DNA of 64,000 nt from assembly GCF_900108295.1 (NCBI RefSeq), contig NZ_FNWK01000002.1, positions 1-64,000 on the forward strand. The letters run 5' to 3'. The translations under genes and the position numbers were made by a program. Of this stretch, positions 35,643 to 44,688 are shown one piece after another (position 1 is the stretch's first letter; each line of letters opens with the position of its first letter). The notes under the pieces were generated by a model. It searched no databases, was not told where the DNA came from, and worked only from the letters and a program-made list of their open reading frames with translations. Source of the stretch: Sphingopyxis sp. YR583. GTDB taxonomy: Bacteria; Pseudomonadota; Alphaproteobacteria; Sphingomonadales; Sphingomonadaceae.

Positions 35643-36146
35643 CGAGACGTAATCTTCGGCAATGAAAAACGGCCAGATCGATTGAGTGCCGCGGCCGCAG
35701 TTCGTGGCTTTGATTTCAGGACCATCGTTCCAAGACGAGCACGTAGGTGCTGAGCGATTCGTGACCTGCGCCTAGCGAGGATCTCTATCACTGAGGGACC
35801 GTCCGTGCCTGCTTCTGCATAAGCTCAGCCGCGTTCATAGCCCGGCCGATTGGCCGACTTGTGATTCGGAAGGCGATATGTCATAAGAATTAGCGACCAT
35901 TCTTGAGAGAAGAAGACTCGAACCACCTCCAAAAAATCGTTGTAGGCCAACCTTCGGGCCATCATTATATCCAAAATGGATAAAGAAAAACATATCAATA
36001 TCATAGACTTAGATATCGATTCCGGCCAGGGGCACCAACGGAAGACTGACGATGAGAACGGGGCCGATTGTGGCCGCCCTGTTTGTCGATGAGGGGTTGG
36101 GCAATCGGCTGCGTATTGTTCCAGAAGGGGCGAGCAGGATCGGCCG
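35643..36146. other. gap upstream of the metal-sensing sigma operon
   Basis: About 500 bp. The middle (35950-36010) is AT-rich (CATATCAATATCATAGAC region). It presumably contains the promoter of the cnrYXH-like operon. No gene or clear operator was found. Confidence 0.4.
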
Positions 36147-36410
36147 ATGGACGAACTCAGGATATTGAACACGACGGTGATGCCACAGGCACTTGATGCG
36201 CTGGATTCTCGCGTTCTCGATGCGCTCGCGACGCGGCGGCGGGAGACCATCAGTTTGCGTCGCGCTATGGCGGTCGCCGCGCTGGTGTCGCTCGGCGGCG
36301 GAGTCGTCGCGGGTAGTGCTTTCGTTCCCGATGCGGTCGCGGCGAGTCCGCTCACGCCCTTTGCGCCCGACAGCCCATTGGCATCGTCGACGCTGCTGAA
36401 CGGTCGCTGA
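36147..36410 (+). CDS. CnrY-like anti-sigma factor (small membrane protein)
   Basis: An 87-residue protein with a charged N-terminal segment (LDALDSRVLDALATRRRETI) and one membrane helix at about 44-62. A short periplasmic tail follows. This size and layout are those of CnrY/NccY anti-sigma factors, which hold an ECF sigma factor at the membrane. Its stop overlaps the next ATG (TGATG), and the following genes are CnrX- and CnrH-like. The call rests on layout and neighbours more than on sequence motifs. Confidence 0.6.
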   Translation: MDELRILNTTVMPQALDALDSRVLDALATRRRETISLRRAMAVAALVSLGGGVVAGSAFVPDAVAASPLTPFAPDSPLASSTLLNGR

Positions 36411-36847
36411 TGCCGTTTCGCCGGATTCTGATTATCGGCTGCATCGCCTTCCTAGCCGCGATCGTAGGCGTGCTCGTCGGCCGGATGCTCGTCGATACGC
36501 CGCGCGCGGACGAGACCGAACTGCATGCGCTGCTGCACCGCGAGGCGAAGCTGACGGCCGAACAGGAACGCAAGCTGCACGCGATCGAGACGCGCTTCGC
36601 CGAGCGACGCGAAACGCTCGAGCTTGAGATGAAGGCGGCGAATATCCGGTTGGCACAGGCCATCGAGGCCGAGCATGGCTATGGCCCCCGCGTCACCACG
36701 GCGATCGATGATACGCATCGGGTGATGGGCGAGCTGCAGAAAGAGACGCTCGAGCATCTGTTCGCCATGCGCGGCGTGCTCGACCGCGAGCAGACCGCGA
36801 CATTCGACCGGATCGTGGTCAAGGCCCTGACCGCCGATGCGCGGTGA
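36410..36847 (+). CDS. CnrX-like periplasmic metal sensor
   Basis: A 145-residue protein with an N-terminal membrane anchor (about 5-24) and an all-helical periplasmic domain of the metal-resistance/CpxP-like type. Candidate ligands H39, H43, E60, H116 and M120 have the same spacing as the Ni/Co site of Cupriavidus CnrX (H42, H46, E63, H119, M123), as I recall it from the literature. In that system metal binding to CnrX makes CnrY release the sigma factor. It is translationally coupled on both sides. Confidence 0.78.
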   Translation: MPFRRILIIGCIAFLAAIVGVLVGRMLVDTPRADETELHALLHREAKLTAEQERKLHAIETRFAERRETLELEMKAANIRLAQAIEAEHGYGPRVTTAIDDTHRVMGELQKETLEHLFAMRGVLDREQTATFDRIVVKALTADAR

Positions 36848-37410
36848 GCCTAGACCTTTCGCAATGTAGCGACGGCGAACTGGCCGCGCTTGCCGGCACT
36901 GGACGCGACGATGTCTATCGCGAGCTGTTGGCGCGCTACAAGGCGCCGGTCTTTCGCCTCATCCGCCATCATGTCGGCGATGCCGACGAAGCGATGGATT
37001 TGTCGCAGGAGACCTTCGTCGCGGCCTTCGCCGCGATCGAACGTTACGACGGCGACCGCGCGTTCCGGACATGGATTTCGCGCATCGCACTCAACAAATG
37101 CCGCGACTGGGCACGGCGAAGGGCGGTGCGATCCTTTTTTTCGCGCGCGCTGCCGCTCGGTCATGCGCATGATGTGGCGATCACGGCGCCGGCTCCCGAT
37201 GTCGAAGTCGGCGACCGCAAGGAACTGGCGCGCGTGCGGAGCGCCATATCGCGATTGCCGCATAATCTGCGCGAAGTGCTGATCCTGCGCGGTGTCGAGG
37301 AACTCAGCCAGCCGGAAACAGCTGAATTGTTGAATGTCAGTGAAAAGACCGTCGAAACGCGTCTTTATCGGGCCCGGACAAAGCTGCGGATACTGCTCGA
37401 CGAAAAATGA
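36844..37410 (+). CDS. ECF sigma factor (CnrH-like)
   Basis: A 188-residue RNA polymerase sigma-70 factor of the extracytoplasmic type, starting at GTG 36844, which overlaps the CnrX-like stop. Region 2 (ELLARYKAPVFRLIRHHVGD, DLSQETFVAAFAAI, WISRIALNKCRDWARR) and region 4 (SRLPHNLREVLILRGVEELS, ETAELLNVSEKTVETRLYRA) are both complete. It probably transcribes its own operon and the copAB genes 64 bp downstream when periplasmic metal is sensed. Confidence 0.88.
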   Translation: MSLDLSQCSDGELAALAGTGRDDVYRELLARYKAPVFRLIRHHVGDADEAMDLSQETFVAAFAAIERYDGDRAFRTWISRIALNKCRDWARRRAVRSFFSRALPLGHAHDVAITAPAPDVEVGDRKELARVRSAISRLPHNLREVLILRGVEELSQPETAELLNVSEKTVETRLYRARTKLRILLDEK

Positions 37411-37474
37411 GCGAGGGGTGAGCCGGTGCGGCGCGTATTGCTCCTGAAAACAATATCAGGGAATGTGAATTTTC

Positions 37475-39262
37475 ATGCAGATCGACAGACGCGGATTCGT
37501 GAGCGGAGCGCTGGGTGGGGGCGCGCTGGCGGCGTTGGCGCCATTCTATCCGGCCTGGGCACAGCCGGTGTCGCGGGGGATCGCGTCGACGCTTCCGACG
37601 GTTTCCGGAAACGACATCACGCTGCGCATCGCCCGGCAGACGATGCGTGTCGATGGAAAGGTCAGTCGCGCGATCGGGATCAACGGCACCGTGCCCGCGC
37701 CACTGGTGCGCTTGAAGGAAGGGCAGCAGGCCCGGCTTACCGTTGTCAACGATCTCGACGAAGATAGCTCGATCCACTGGCACGGGCTGATCCTGCCCTT
37801 TCATATGGACGGCGTCCCGGGGGTGAGTTTCCCCGGAATCAAGCCGCGATCGACCTTCGTCTACGAGTTCCCGGTCGTCCAGTCGGGCACCTACTGGTAT
37901 CACAGCCATTCGGGGCTTCAGGAGCAGATCGGCCATTATGGGCCGATCGTGATCGATCCGGCGGGAGCCGATCCGGTCGCTTATGACCGCGAGCATGTCG
38001 TCGTCCTGTCGGATCACAGCCAGTTGTCGCCCGAGGAGATTCTCCGCAAGCTCAAGGTCAATCCCGGACATTTCAACATGCAGCGGCAAACGCTCGGTGG
38101 GCTGCTTGCGGGGAAGGACCAGCCGCTCAAGGATCGTATCGCGTGGGGGGCGATGCGGATGGATCCGGCCGACATCGCCGACGTCAATGGTTCGACATAC
38201 AGTTTCCTCGTCAACGGACATGGCCCGCGCGACAATTGGACCGCCTTGTTCCAGCCCGGCGAGCGCGTGCGGCTGCGCATCATCAACGCCTCGGCGATGT
38301 CGATCTTCAATGTCCGCATTCCGGGGCTCCGGATGACGGTGGTTCAGGCCGACGGCCTCAACGTCGTTCCGACCGAGATCGACGAGTTCCAGATCGCGGT
38401 CGCCGAAACCTATGATGTCATCGTCACCCCGGTCGAGGATAGGGCCTACACGCTCGTCGCCGAGGCGAATGACCGGTCGGGCATGGCCCGCGCGACGCTT
38501 GCGCCGAGGGCGGGGATGATCGCCGAGGTGCCGCCGCTCCGCGAACGTCCGCTCGCGACGATGAAGGACATGGGGATGGGCGCGATGGCGAGCGGCGATG
38601 CGTCGTGCACGCCCGAGCACGCGGCTATGGGCCATTGCACGCCTCCCACTACCGACGCTGCCGCCGTGAATCACGCCGCGATGGGGCATGACGCCGGCGG
38701 CATGAACCACGATATGCGCGACTTCGGTGTCGCGCCGCAGGTCAAACGCGACCCCGGTGTCCAGTCGATCTCGCCGATGCCCGTCGATCGCATGGGCGAG
38801 CCGGGACAGGGGCTGGAAGATGTCGGGCACCGGGTGCTGACCTATCACGACCTCGTCGCGCTCGATCGCAATCCCGATGTGCGCGCCGCCTCGCGCTCGC
38901 TCGATATTCACCTCACCGGCAATATGGAGCGCTTCATGTGGTCGTTCGACGGGGTGAAGATGTCGGACCATCACGAACCGATTCCCTTCACCTTGGGCGA
39001 GCGGGTGCGGATCAACCTGATCAACGATTCGATGATGAGCCACCCCATTCATCTGCACGGCCATTTCTTCGAACTGGTCACGGGGAAGGGCGACCGCTCG
39101 CCGCGCAAGCACACGGTGCTCGTCCAGCCGGGCGGAATTGCGCGCTTCGATTTTACCGCCGATGCGCTCGGCGACTGGGCGTTCCACTGTCACCTTCTCT
39201 ATCACATGCATGCCGGAATGATGCGTGTCGTCAGCGTCCGTCCGAAGGGAGAGGGCGAATGA
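37475..39262 (+). CDS. copA: CopA-type multicopper oxidase
   Basis: A 595-residue periplasmic enzyme with a Tat signal (DRRGFVSGALGGGALAAL). Copper sites are HWHG (101-104), WYHSHSG (141-147), HPIHLHGH (523-530) and HCHLLYHMHAGMM (571-583). This is the full type 1/2/3 set of a copper-resistance oxidase that oxidises Cu(I) in the periplasm. A Met/His-rich insert (about 362-413) includes CTPEHAAMGHC (378-388) and further MGH repeats and probably binds extra copper. It overlaps copB by 4 bp (ATGA). Confidence 0.93.
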   Translation: MQIDRRGFVSGALGGGALAALAPFYPAWAQPVSRGIASTLPTVSGNDITLRIARQTMRVDGKVSRAIGINGTVPAPLVRLKEGQQARLTVVNDLDEDSSIHWHGLILPFHMDGVPGVSFPGIKPRSTFVYEFPVVQSGTYWYHSHSGLQEQIGHYGPIVIDPAGADPVAYDREHVVVLSDHSQLSPEEILRKLKVNPGHFNMQRQTLGGLLAGKDQPLKDRIAWGAMRMDPADIADVNGSTYSFLVNGHGPRDNWTALFQPGERVRLRIINASAMSIFNVRIPGLRMTVVQADGLNVVPTEIDEFQIAVAETYDVIVTPVEDRAYTLVAEANDRSGMARATLAPRAGMIAEVPPLRERPLATMKDMGMGAMASGDASCTPEHAAMGHCTPPTTDAAAVNHAAMGHDAGGMNHDMRDFGVAPQVKRDPGVQSISPMPVDRMGEPGQGLEDVGHRVLTYHDLVALDRNPDVRAASRSLDIHLTGNMERFMWSFDGVKMSDHHEPIPFTLGERVRINLINDSMMSHPIHLHGHFFELVTGKGDRSPRKHTVLVQPGGIARFDFTADALGDWAFHCHLLYHMHAGMMRVVSVRPKGEGE

Positions 39263-40347
39263 TCCGGGCCGCACTCCTACTCGCGGGCATCGCCCCGATA
39301 ACTTTCGCGGTCCAGGCCACCGCGCAGGATCATTCGATGCACGCTCCGCAGCGCGCATCGGAGTCCGCGCCCAAAGCGCCAGCCTGTACGCCCGAGCACG
39401 CCGCGATGGGCCATTGCGCGCTTGGGGACGCTCCTTTCGAAGAGAAACCCGACGCCGGAATGCCGGTGGATCATGGTGCGCCGGCATCGGACCCCGACTG
39501 TCCGCCCGAACATGCGAGCATGGGGCACTGCACCCCTAAACAGATGCCCGCGCACGATAGGATGGCCATGCCCGAAAGGGGGGGCGCCAGCGGCACCGAC
39601 CTGTCGCCGGGCGACGCGCCTGCGCCCCCGCTGCCCGATGACTGGTATGCCGACCGCATTTTTCCGAAGAGCGAAATGGAGCATTCGCGTCACGCGATGA
39701 TGACCGAAAATGGCGCGCAGCAGATCGGCTTCATCAGCCTGAACCTCGCCGAATATCAGGCGCGCAAGGGCCGCGACGGTTTCCGCTGGGAAGGCGAGGC
39801 GTGGTATGGCGGCGACATCAACCGGCTGACGCTGAAGAGCGAAGGCGAGACCGTCTTTGGCGAGGGGCTTGAAAGCGGGGAGGTGCAGGCGCTCTACAGC
39901 CGCTCGATCGGTCCCTATTTTAACGCGCAGGCGGGCGTCCGGCAGGATTTCGGCCATGTGCCGGACCGCACCTATGCGACCTTGGGCTTCGAGGGGCTCG
40001 CGCCATATTGGTTCGAGGTCGAGGGCGCACTGTTCCTTTCGAATAAAGGCGATCTGCTTGCCCGCCTTGAAGCGAGTTACGACCAACGCATCACGCAGAA
40101 GCTGATTCTGCAACCGATGGCCGAGGTCAATTTCGCGCTGCAGGATGTTCCCGAAAGCGCGATCGGTTCGGGTCTTTCCGATGTCGAGTTCGGGCTCCGG
40201 CTTCGTTACGAGATCGTTCGGGAGTTCGCGCCCTATGTCGGGGTCGAATGGGCCCGAAAGGTTGGCGATACCGCGCGCTTTGCCCGCGCGGGCGGCGAAG
40301 ATATCGACAGTGTCAGCTTGGTGGCCGGGGTGAAGGCCTGGTTCTAA
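39259..40347 (+). CDS. copB: CopB outer-membrane copper resistance protein
   Basis: ATG 39259 overlaps the copA stop and gives 362 residues. It has a signal peptide (1-22), then a Met/His-rich N-terminal region with CTPEHAAMGHC (43-53) and CPPEHASMGHC (81-91). The CopB barrel domain begins at DDWYADRIFPKSEMEHSRHA and continues to the final beta-strand SVSLVAGVKAWF. It is thought to bind or pass copper at the outer membrane. It is the last gene of the metal operon. Confidence 0.92.
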   Translation: MIRAALLLAGIAPITFAVQATAQDHSMHAPQRASESAPKAPACTPEHAAMGHCALGDAPFEEKPDAGMPVDHGAPASDPDCPPEHASMGHCTPKQMPAHDRMAMPERGGASGTDLSPGDAPAPPLPDDWYADRIFPKSEMEHSRHAMMTENGAQQIGFISLNLAEYQARKGRDGFRWEGEAWYGGDINRLTLKSEGETVFGEGLESGEVQALYSRSIGPYFNAQAGVRQDFGHVPDRTYATLGFEGLAPYWFEVEGALFLSNKGDLLARLEASYDQRITQKLILQPMAEVNFALQDVPESAIGSGLSDVEFGLRLRYEIVREFAPYVGVEWARKVGDTARFARAGGEDIDSVSLVAGVKAWF

Positions 40348-40371
40348 CCGCAGGATTGTCGGCGCGAATTC

Positions 40372-41541
40372 TCAGCGTCGTGCCGCGAGCCATCGGCCTG
40401 CCGCGAGCGCCAGAAAGCCGACGACAAGACCCCAGAAGGCCGATCCCAGCCCGAACAGCGTCAACCCCGATCCGGTCGCGAGAAATGTCAGGATGGCGGG
40501 ATCGCGGTCTGCCTTTGCCGTAAACATCGCCTCCATCGCGCCGAGCAGCGCCGGGATCAATGCCACGCCGGCCAGCGCCGCGATGACCGTCGGTGGCAGC
40601 GCCAGAAAAACGCGGACGAGCAACGGAGAGAAGATGGCGAGGAGGAGATAGAAGCCCGCGTAGAGCATGCCGACCGTCCACCGCCTCGCGTGGTCGGGAT
40701 GCGCCTCCTTGGCCGTGCAGATGGCCGCAGTGATCGCCGCGAGGTTGAGGCCGTGCCCCCCGAAGGGGGCTGCCGCGAGCCATGCCATACCGCTGCCGAC
40801 GATCAGGGGGCGTGACTGCGGTTCATAGCCAGCGCTCCGCAGCACGACGAGGCCCGGCAGGTTCTGCGACACCAGTGTAACGAGGAACAGGGGTACGCCG
40901 ACGCTGAGGATCGCGCGGACGTCGAATGCGGGCGTGACAGGCGCGAGCGCGCCGAAGGTCGCGCCGGGGGCGAGCGCCCCGACGTCGCCGCGCAGCAGCG
41001 TAAGCGCCATGCCCACCGCGAGCGCAAGGAGCAGCGCGTAGAGCGGTAGACGCGCCCGCGCCGCGACAAAAACTGCCACGAGAAGGGCAACGAGCAGCGG
41101 GTCCGCTGCGCCAAGTGCGAAGAGTTTGAGGCAAAAGGGCAGGAGCACGCCCGCGAGCATGGCCGAGGAGATCGGCGACGGGATGCGCTCGGCAAGCCGC
41201 CCGAGCAATGGCACGACTCCGAGCAGGATCATCATCGACGCGGCCGACAGGAAGATGCCGATCGCGACGGGCCATGACAGTCCGGATGCCGTTGCGGCGA
41301 GCAGCGCCGCGCCCGGCGTCGACCATGCGAGCACGACGGGCATGCGCAGCCGCCACGACAGCGCCGCGCCGGCTAGCGCGATGCCTAGGCACAGCGCCGT
41401 GACCGCCGATCCGGTCTGGGCGGCCGTGGCGCCGAGATTGCGCATCGCCTGCACGACGAGCGCGATCGTCCCGCCGAAGCCGACGAGTGCGGCGATCAGC
41501 GCCGAGGACCAGGCCGGGACGGGAGGCATGCTACGCAGCAT
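40372..41541 (-). CDS. BenE-family benzoate/H+ symporter-like transporter
   Basis: A 389-residue polytopic membrane protein with about twelve segments. Typical stretches include VVLAWSTPGAALLAATA, MLAGVLLPFCLKLFALG, LVTLVSQNLPGLVVLRSAGY, and PFGGHGLNLAAITAAIC. Substrate is probably an aromatic carboxylate. It converges with copB (24-bp gap) and is followed 30 bp upstream by the DUF2339 gene, also on the minus strand. No benzoate catabolic genes are visible in the window. Confidence 0.85.
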   Translation of the reverse strand: MLRSMPPVPAWSSALIAALVGFGGTIALVVQAMRNLGATAAQTGSAVTALCLGIALAGAALSWRLRMPVVLAWSTPGAALLAATASGLSWPVAIGIFLSAASMMILLGVVPLLGRLAERIPSPISSAMLAGVLLPFCLKLFALGAADPLLVALLVAVFVAARARLPLYALLLALAVGMALTLLRGDVGALAPGATFGALAPVTPAFDVRAILSVGVPLFLVTLVSQNLPGLVVLRSAGYEPQSRPLIVGSGMAWLAAAPFGGHGLNLAAITAAICTAKEAHPDHARRWTVGMLYAGFYLLLAIFSPLLVRVFLALPPTVIAALAGVALIPALLGAMEAMFTAKADRDPAILTFLATGSGLTLFGLGSAFWGLVVGFLALAAGRWLAARR

Positions 41542-41571
41542 CTTTTTTCATTCTCGGATTGTTCGAGCGCT

Positions 41572-44559
41572 TCAGGTCGAAGCGGGAGCCGGATCGTCGC
41601 GGTCGGGGGCAAGCTGGCGGCTGTAGAGCCAGCCGATCCCGATCAGACTGAATCCGAGCGCGACGAACGAGCCGATTCTCGCGAGCCCTTCGAGCCCCGA
41701 TGCGTCGAAGAGGAAGACCTTGCCTGCCGCGCCGATCATCAGCACCAGCGAGGCGATGCGCCAGTCGTGGCGCTTGGTCCGGATACCCCATAGGAGGAAA
41801 CCGAGCGCGAGTGCGAGGATCAGGATCGAGCGCAGGATATTCTCCGCCTCGGTAACGCCCGGCGCGGCGAGAAGCGAGCCGTGGAAGAACTGGCGAAGGA
41901 CCGACCAGGCAAACAATGCGACGAGAAGCATCGTAGCGATCTGCACTGTGCGCTCGATCAAAACCGGCGTCTTGCCCAGCATTGCAGGGATGCGCGTCAG
42001 CCCGAGCCAGGGCAGCAGGTAGAGTGGGACGAGCAGGTTGATCAGCGGCCAGCCGCCGACGGCCTGCGCCGACCACAAGGGATTGTGCAGCATCAGGCCA
42101 TAGAAGAGGGCATGCGCCGTACCCGCGACAATCAGCGGACGCGCCGCGGCAGTCATTGCGCGGGTCATCGCGAACCATCCCGCACCGGTCAGCAACGCCT
42201 CCCATATCAGCCTTTGAACAATACCTGTTGCAATAAAGTCCGTGCCCGCGGCAGCCGTAAAGCCGATGCGATAGAACGAATGGATCGCAATGCCGGCGAC
42301 AAGGGCGGCGAGGCTGAGTGCCGCGATCCATAGCCAGCGGGGCAGCATGTCGCGGATCAACCAGATCGGCGCCCCGAACAGCAACGCGGGAAGCAGCAGT
42401 CGCATCAGCAGCGGCTCGGCCATGAGCAGCGCGGTATCGAATTGCATCGGTATGGCGACGAGCGACAGCAAGGCTTTCGTCGACCACGCGAAAAGCGGGA
42501 GTGCCGCCCATGCGAGGCTGATCGTTGCGAGAGTCGCTGCAGCCGCGTCGACACGGCCGAAGGGAACGTGCCTTGCGGCAAGAAGCACTGCCGCGCCGCC
42601 CAGCGCCGGCACGAGCATCAACGCATTGGCCGGAATGACCTGCGCAAAGGCGCCATATGCGAGCAAGGCTGCCGCGATCTGACCAAGACGGCGCACGATG
42701 GGGCCTTCGCCGCGAAACGCGAACAGCAACGCCGCGGCCGCGAGCCCGACCCAGCGCAGGATAGCGAAGCCATCGGTCGTGCCGGCACCTTCGACGAGCC
42801 GGGGCAATTCGTCCAGCGCGCGCGGCGTCGCAACCAGCGCGACAAGCGCGGCGCCGACAAATCCCGCAGCCACGCGTTCGATGCGCGGATCGCTTGCGGC
42901 CTTCCCGAAAAAGAGAAGGAGGATCGCGACCGCCCCGATACCGAGCGGGGCCAGCCAGACAGGCAGGACGAGCAAGATGGCAAGCGCGAGCAAGGCAGCG
43001 CTCGTCGCCGTCAGCCATGCAACGCGGTTGTCGGCGGTGCGTCCTTCGACGTTCCAGCCCCGCGCGATGCCGCCTGCGGCCAACAACGCGCCGCCCAGCG
43101 CCACCAGCGCGAGCGTTCCGTCAGCGATCGCCCAAAAATGCCATTTAGCAAGCGGCGCGCCTGCGACCGCGATCGCGCAAAGCTCGAGCGTCGGGCGCAG
43201 TCTTTTGGGAGGAGTCCACATCCGCATGATGAGCGGGGCGGCGTGAATGGCCAGGAGCGACAGCCCGATCAGCGTGAACCAAAAGCGTGTGGGATCGGGC
43301 CAGGCGGTGAGCAGGGCAAGCGACAGCAGCAGGCTGATCGTGGGAACGATCGCGAAATTGCGCTCGCGCCAGGCCAGCCACTGACCGGCCGCGGCGATCA
43401 GCGCGAACAGGCCCCAATGGAGCTGGGTAAAGCCACCATAGCCGACGAGCAAAGTCAGCTGGAGCGCCCCCACGACGGCCGAAGCGGTGCGCAGCGCGGT
43501 CGAGCGCGGCCCCTCGAACGCCATCATCGGCAGCGCGATAGCGAGAAGAAGCACGAATCCGCCGATCGAGAGCGACGCGACGACGTCGAGTGCCGCGCTC
43601 GCGACGACCATCCACAGACCCCAGCCGATTCCGCCAATCAACGCCGCGAGCGCGAGCCAAGGCCAGCGCCGCGCGCGCGCAACCCCCGCGAGCCCGGCGA
43701 TCGTGAGCGCCAGATAGACGGCGAGCAGCGGCACATTGGGCTCGACCGCGCCGACCATCGCCGGTGTTGCCAGTCCGCCTGCCAGACCGAGAAGCGCGCT
43801 GGGCGGGCCGAAACGGAGCGAGAGGCCGAGCGCCGCAGCGGTGACGAGCGCAAGCGCGAAGAAGGCGAGCAGCGGCCCGATCAACTGATAGACGTTGGCG
43901 GCGACGATGATGGCCGCATAGAGCGTCGCGATACCCGCACCGGAGAGCGCTTGCGGCACGCGCACGTCGCGCAGCTTCGCCTCGTTTCGCCAAGCATATT
44001 CGGCGCCGCCGATCAGTCCGAGGCCGAAGATCAGTCCGGCGACAATCTGCACGCCGGGGGTGAAGATGCGCGCAAAGAAGCCGGCATCGATGGCATAACG
44101 GACGATCAAGACACCGGCGATGGCAAGGGTAAGTCCGCCTGCCCAGATCGGCAGCGTCTTGCCGAATAGATTTTCGAATCGCGATGCGAGGCTCGCTTGG
44201 GGTTCGGATGGAGTGGGCTTGACGCGCGGTTCCGGTGTCGGGCCGGGGGCGCCTGTGGGTGCCGGCCGTGCCTTCGGCTCTTCGACGGCTTTGGGTGACG
44301 ATATGGACGGCTGCGGTGTGACATGTGCCGCGATGGCGGCGGATTTGGCCGGTGCGATCGGATCCACTTCCTGGGCGTCAGGTGCAAGCTTTTGGGGCTG
44401 CGCGCTCTCCTCCAGCGATGAGCCAGCCCCGCGTTGTAGCGCGCCGATCCGCTTCGCCGCTTCGAGCAAAGTTGCCTCGGCCCGTTTCAACCGGCTGCGC
44501 GTGTCCATCAACAGGATGAACAGGATAAAGATGGCAAGAAACGCGAAGAAGTCGAACAC
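41572..44559 (-). CDS. large DUF2339-family membrane protein
   Basis: A 995-residue protein. An N-terminal membrane helix (about 2-18) is followed by a short coiled coil (RSRLKRAEATLLEAAKRIGA). A Pro/Ala-rich linker then leads to about 25 or more hydrophobic segments filling the rest, starting at LFGKTLPIWAGGLTLAIAGVLIVRYAI. This is the DUF2339 architecture, common in proteobacteria. Function is not established. Two hairpins lie upstream. Confidence 0.85.
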   Translation of the reverse strand: MFDFFAFLAIFILFILLMDTRSRLKRAEATLLEAAKRIGALQRGAGSSLEESAQPQKLAPDAQEVDPIAPAKSAAIAAHVTPQPSISSPKAVEEPKARPAPTGAPGPTPEPRVKPTPSEPQASLASRFENLFGKTLPIWAGGLTLAIAGVLIVRYAIDAGFFARIFTPGVQIVAGLIFGLGLIGGAEYAWRNEAKLRDVRVPQALSGAGIATLYAAIIVAANVYQLIGPLLAFFALALVTAAALGLSLRFGPPSALLGLAGGLATPAMVGAVEPNVPLLAVYLALTIAGLAGVARARRWPWLALAALIGGIGWGLWMVVASAALDVVASLSIGGFVLLLAIALPMMAFEGPRSTALRTASAVVGALQLTLLVGYGGFTQLHWGLFALIAAAGQWLAWRERNFAIVPTISLLLSLALLTAWPDPTRFWFTLIGLSLLAIHAAPLIMRMWTPPKRLRPTLELCAIAVAGAPLAKWHFWAIADGTLALVALGGALLAAGGIARGWNVEGRTADNRVAWLTATSAALLALAILLVLPVWLAPLGIGAVAILLLFFGKAASDPRIERVAAGFVGAALVALVATPRALDELPRLVEGAGTTDGFAILRWVGLAAAALLFAFRGEGPIVRRLGQIAAALLAYGAFAQVIPANALMLVPALGGAAVLLAARHVPFGRVDAAAATLATISLAWAALPLFAWSTKALLSLVAIPMQFDTALLMAEPLLMRLLLPALLFGAPIWLIRDMLPRWLWIAALSLAALVAGIAIHSFYRIGFTAAAGTDFIATGIVQRLIWEALLTGAGWFAMTRAMTAAARPLIVAGTAHALFYGLMLHNPLWSAQAVGGWPLINLLVPLYLLPWLGLTRIPAMLGKTPVLIERTVQIATMLLVALFAWSVLRQFFHGSLLAAPGVTEAENILRSILILALALGFLLWGIRTKRHDWRIASLVLMIGAAGKVFLFDASGLEGLARIGSFVALGFSLIGIGWLYSRQLAPDRDDPAPAST

Positions 44560-44618
44560 GTTAATCCCTTCAGCCTGCCTCCCTAGCAGGCCGCGGGAGC
44601 AATTTCGATCTGTTTGGC

Positions 44619-44681
44619 AAGGCGAGCAAATTTCGGCTCGCCTTCGGTCGCGGCTGCGGCGGACCCACGTCCGCCGCAGCC
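44619..44681 (-). terminator. tandem hairpins after the alpha/beta hydrolase gene
   Basis: Two perfect inverted repeats: AAGGCGAGC/GCTCGCCTT (44619-44627, 44636-44644) and GGCTGCGGCGGAC/GTCCGCCGCAGCC (44652-44664, 44669-44681). They begin 8 bp past the minus-strand stop at 44689. T-tracts are weak, but the pair very probably ends the hydrolase transcript before the DUF2339 gene. Confidence 0.6.
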
Positions 44682-44688
44682 GGTATCG

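Noticed and set aside
37337..39487. 716-codon minus-strand open frame
   Set aside because: Exactly antisense to copA, whose copper motifs prove the + frame; the reverse product has skewed His/Arg composition.
42442..44169. 575-codon plus-strand open frame
   Set aside because: Antisense to the DUF2339 membrane protein gene; product is Arg/Gln/Glu-rich without domain features.
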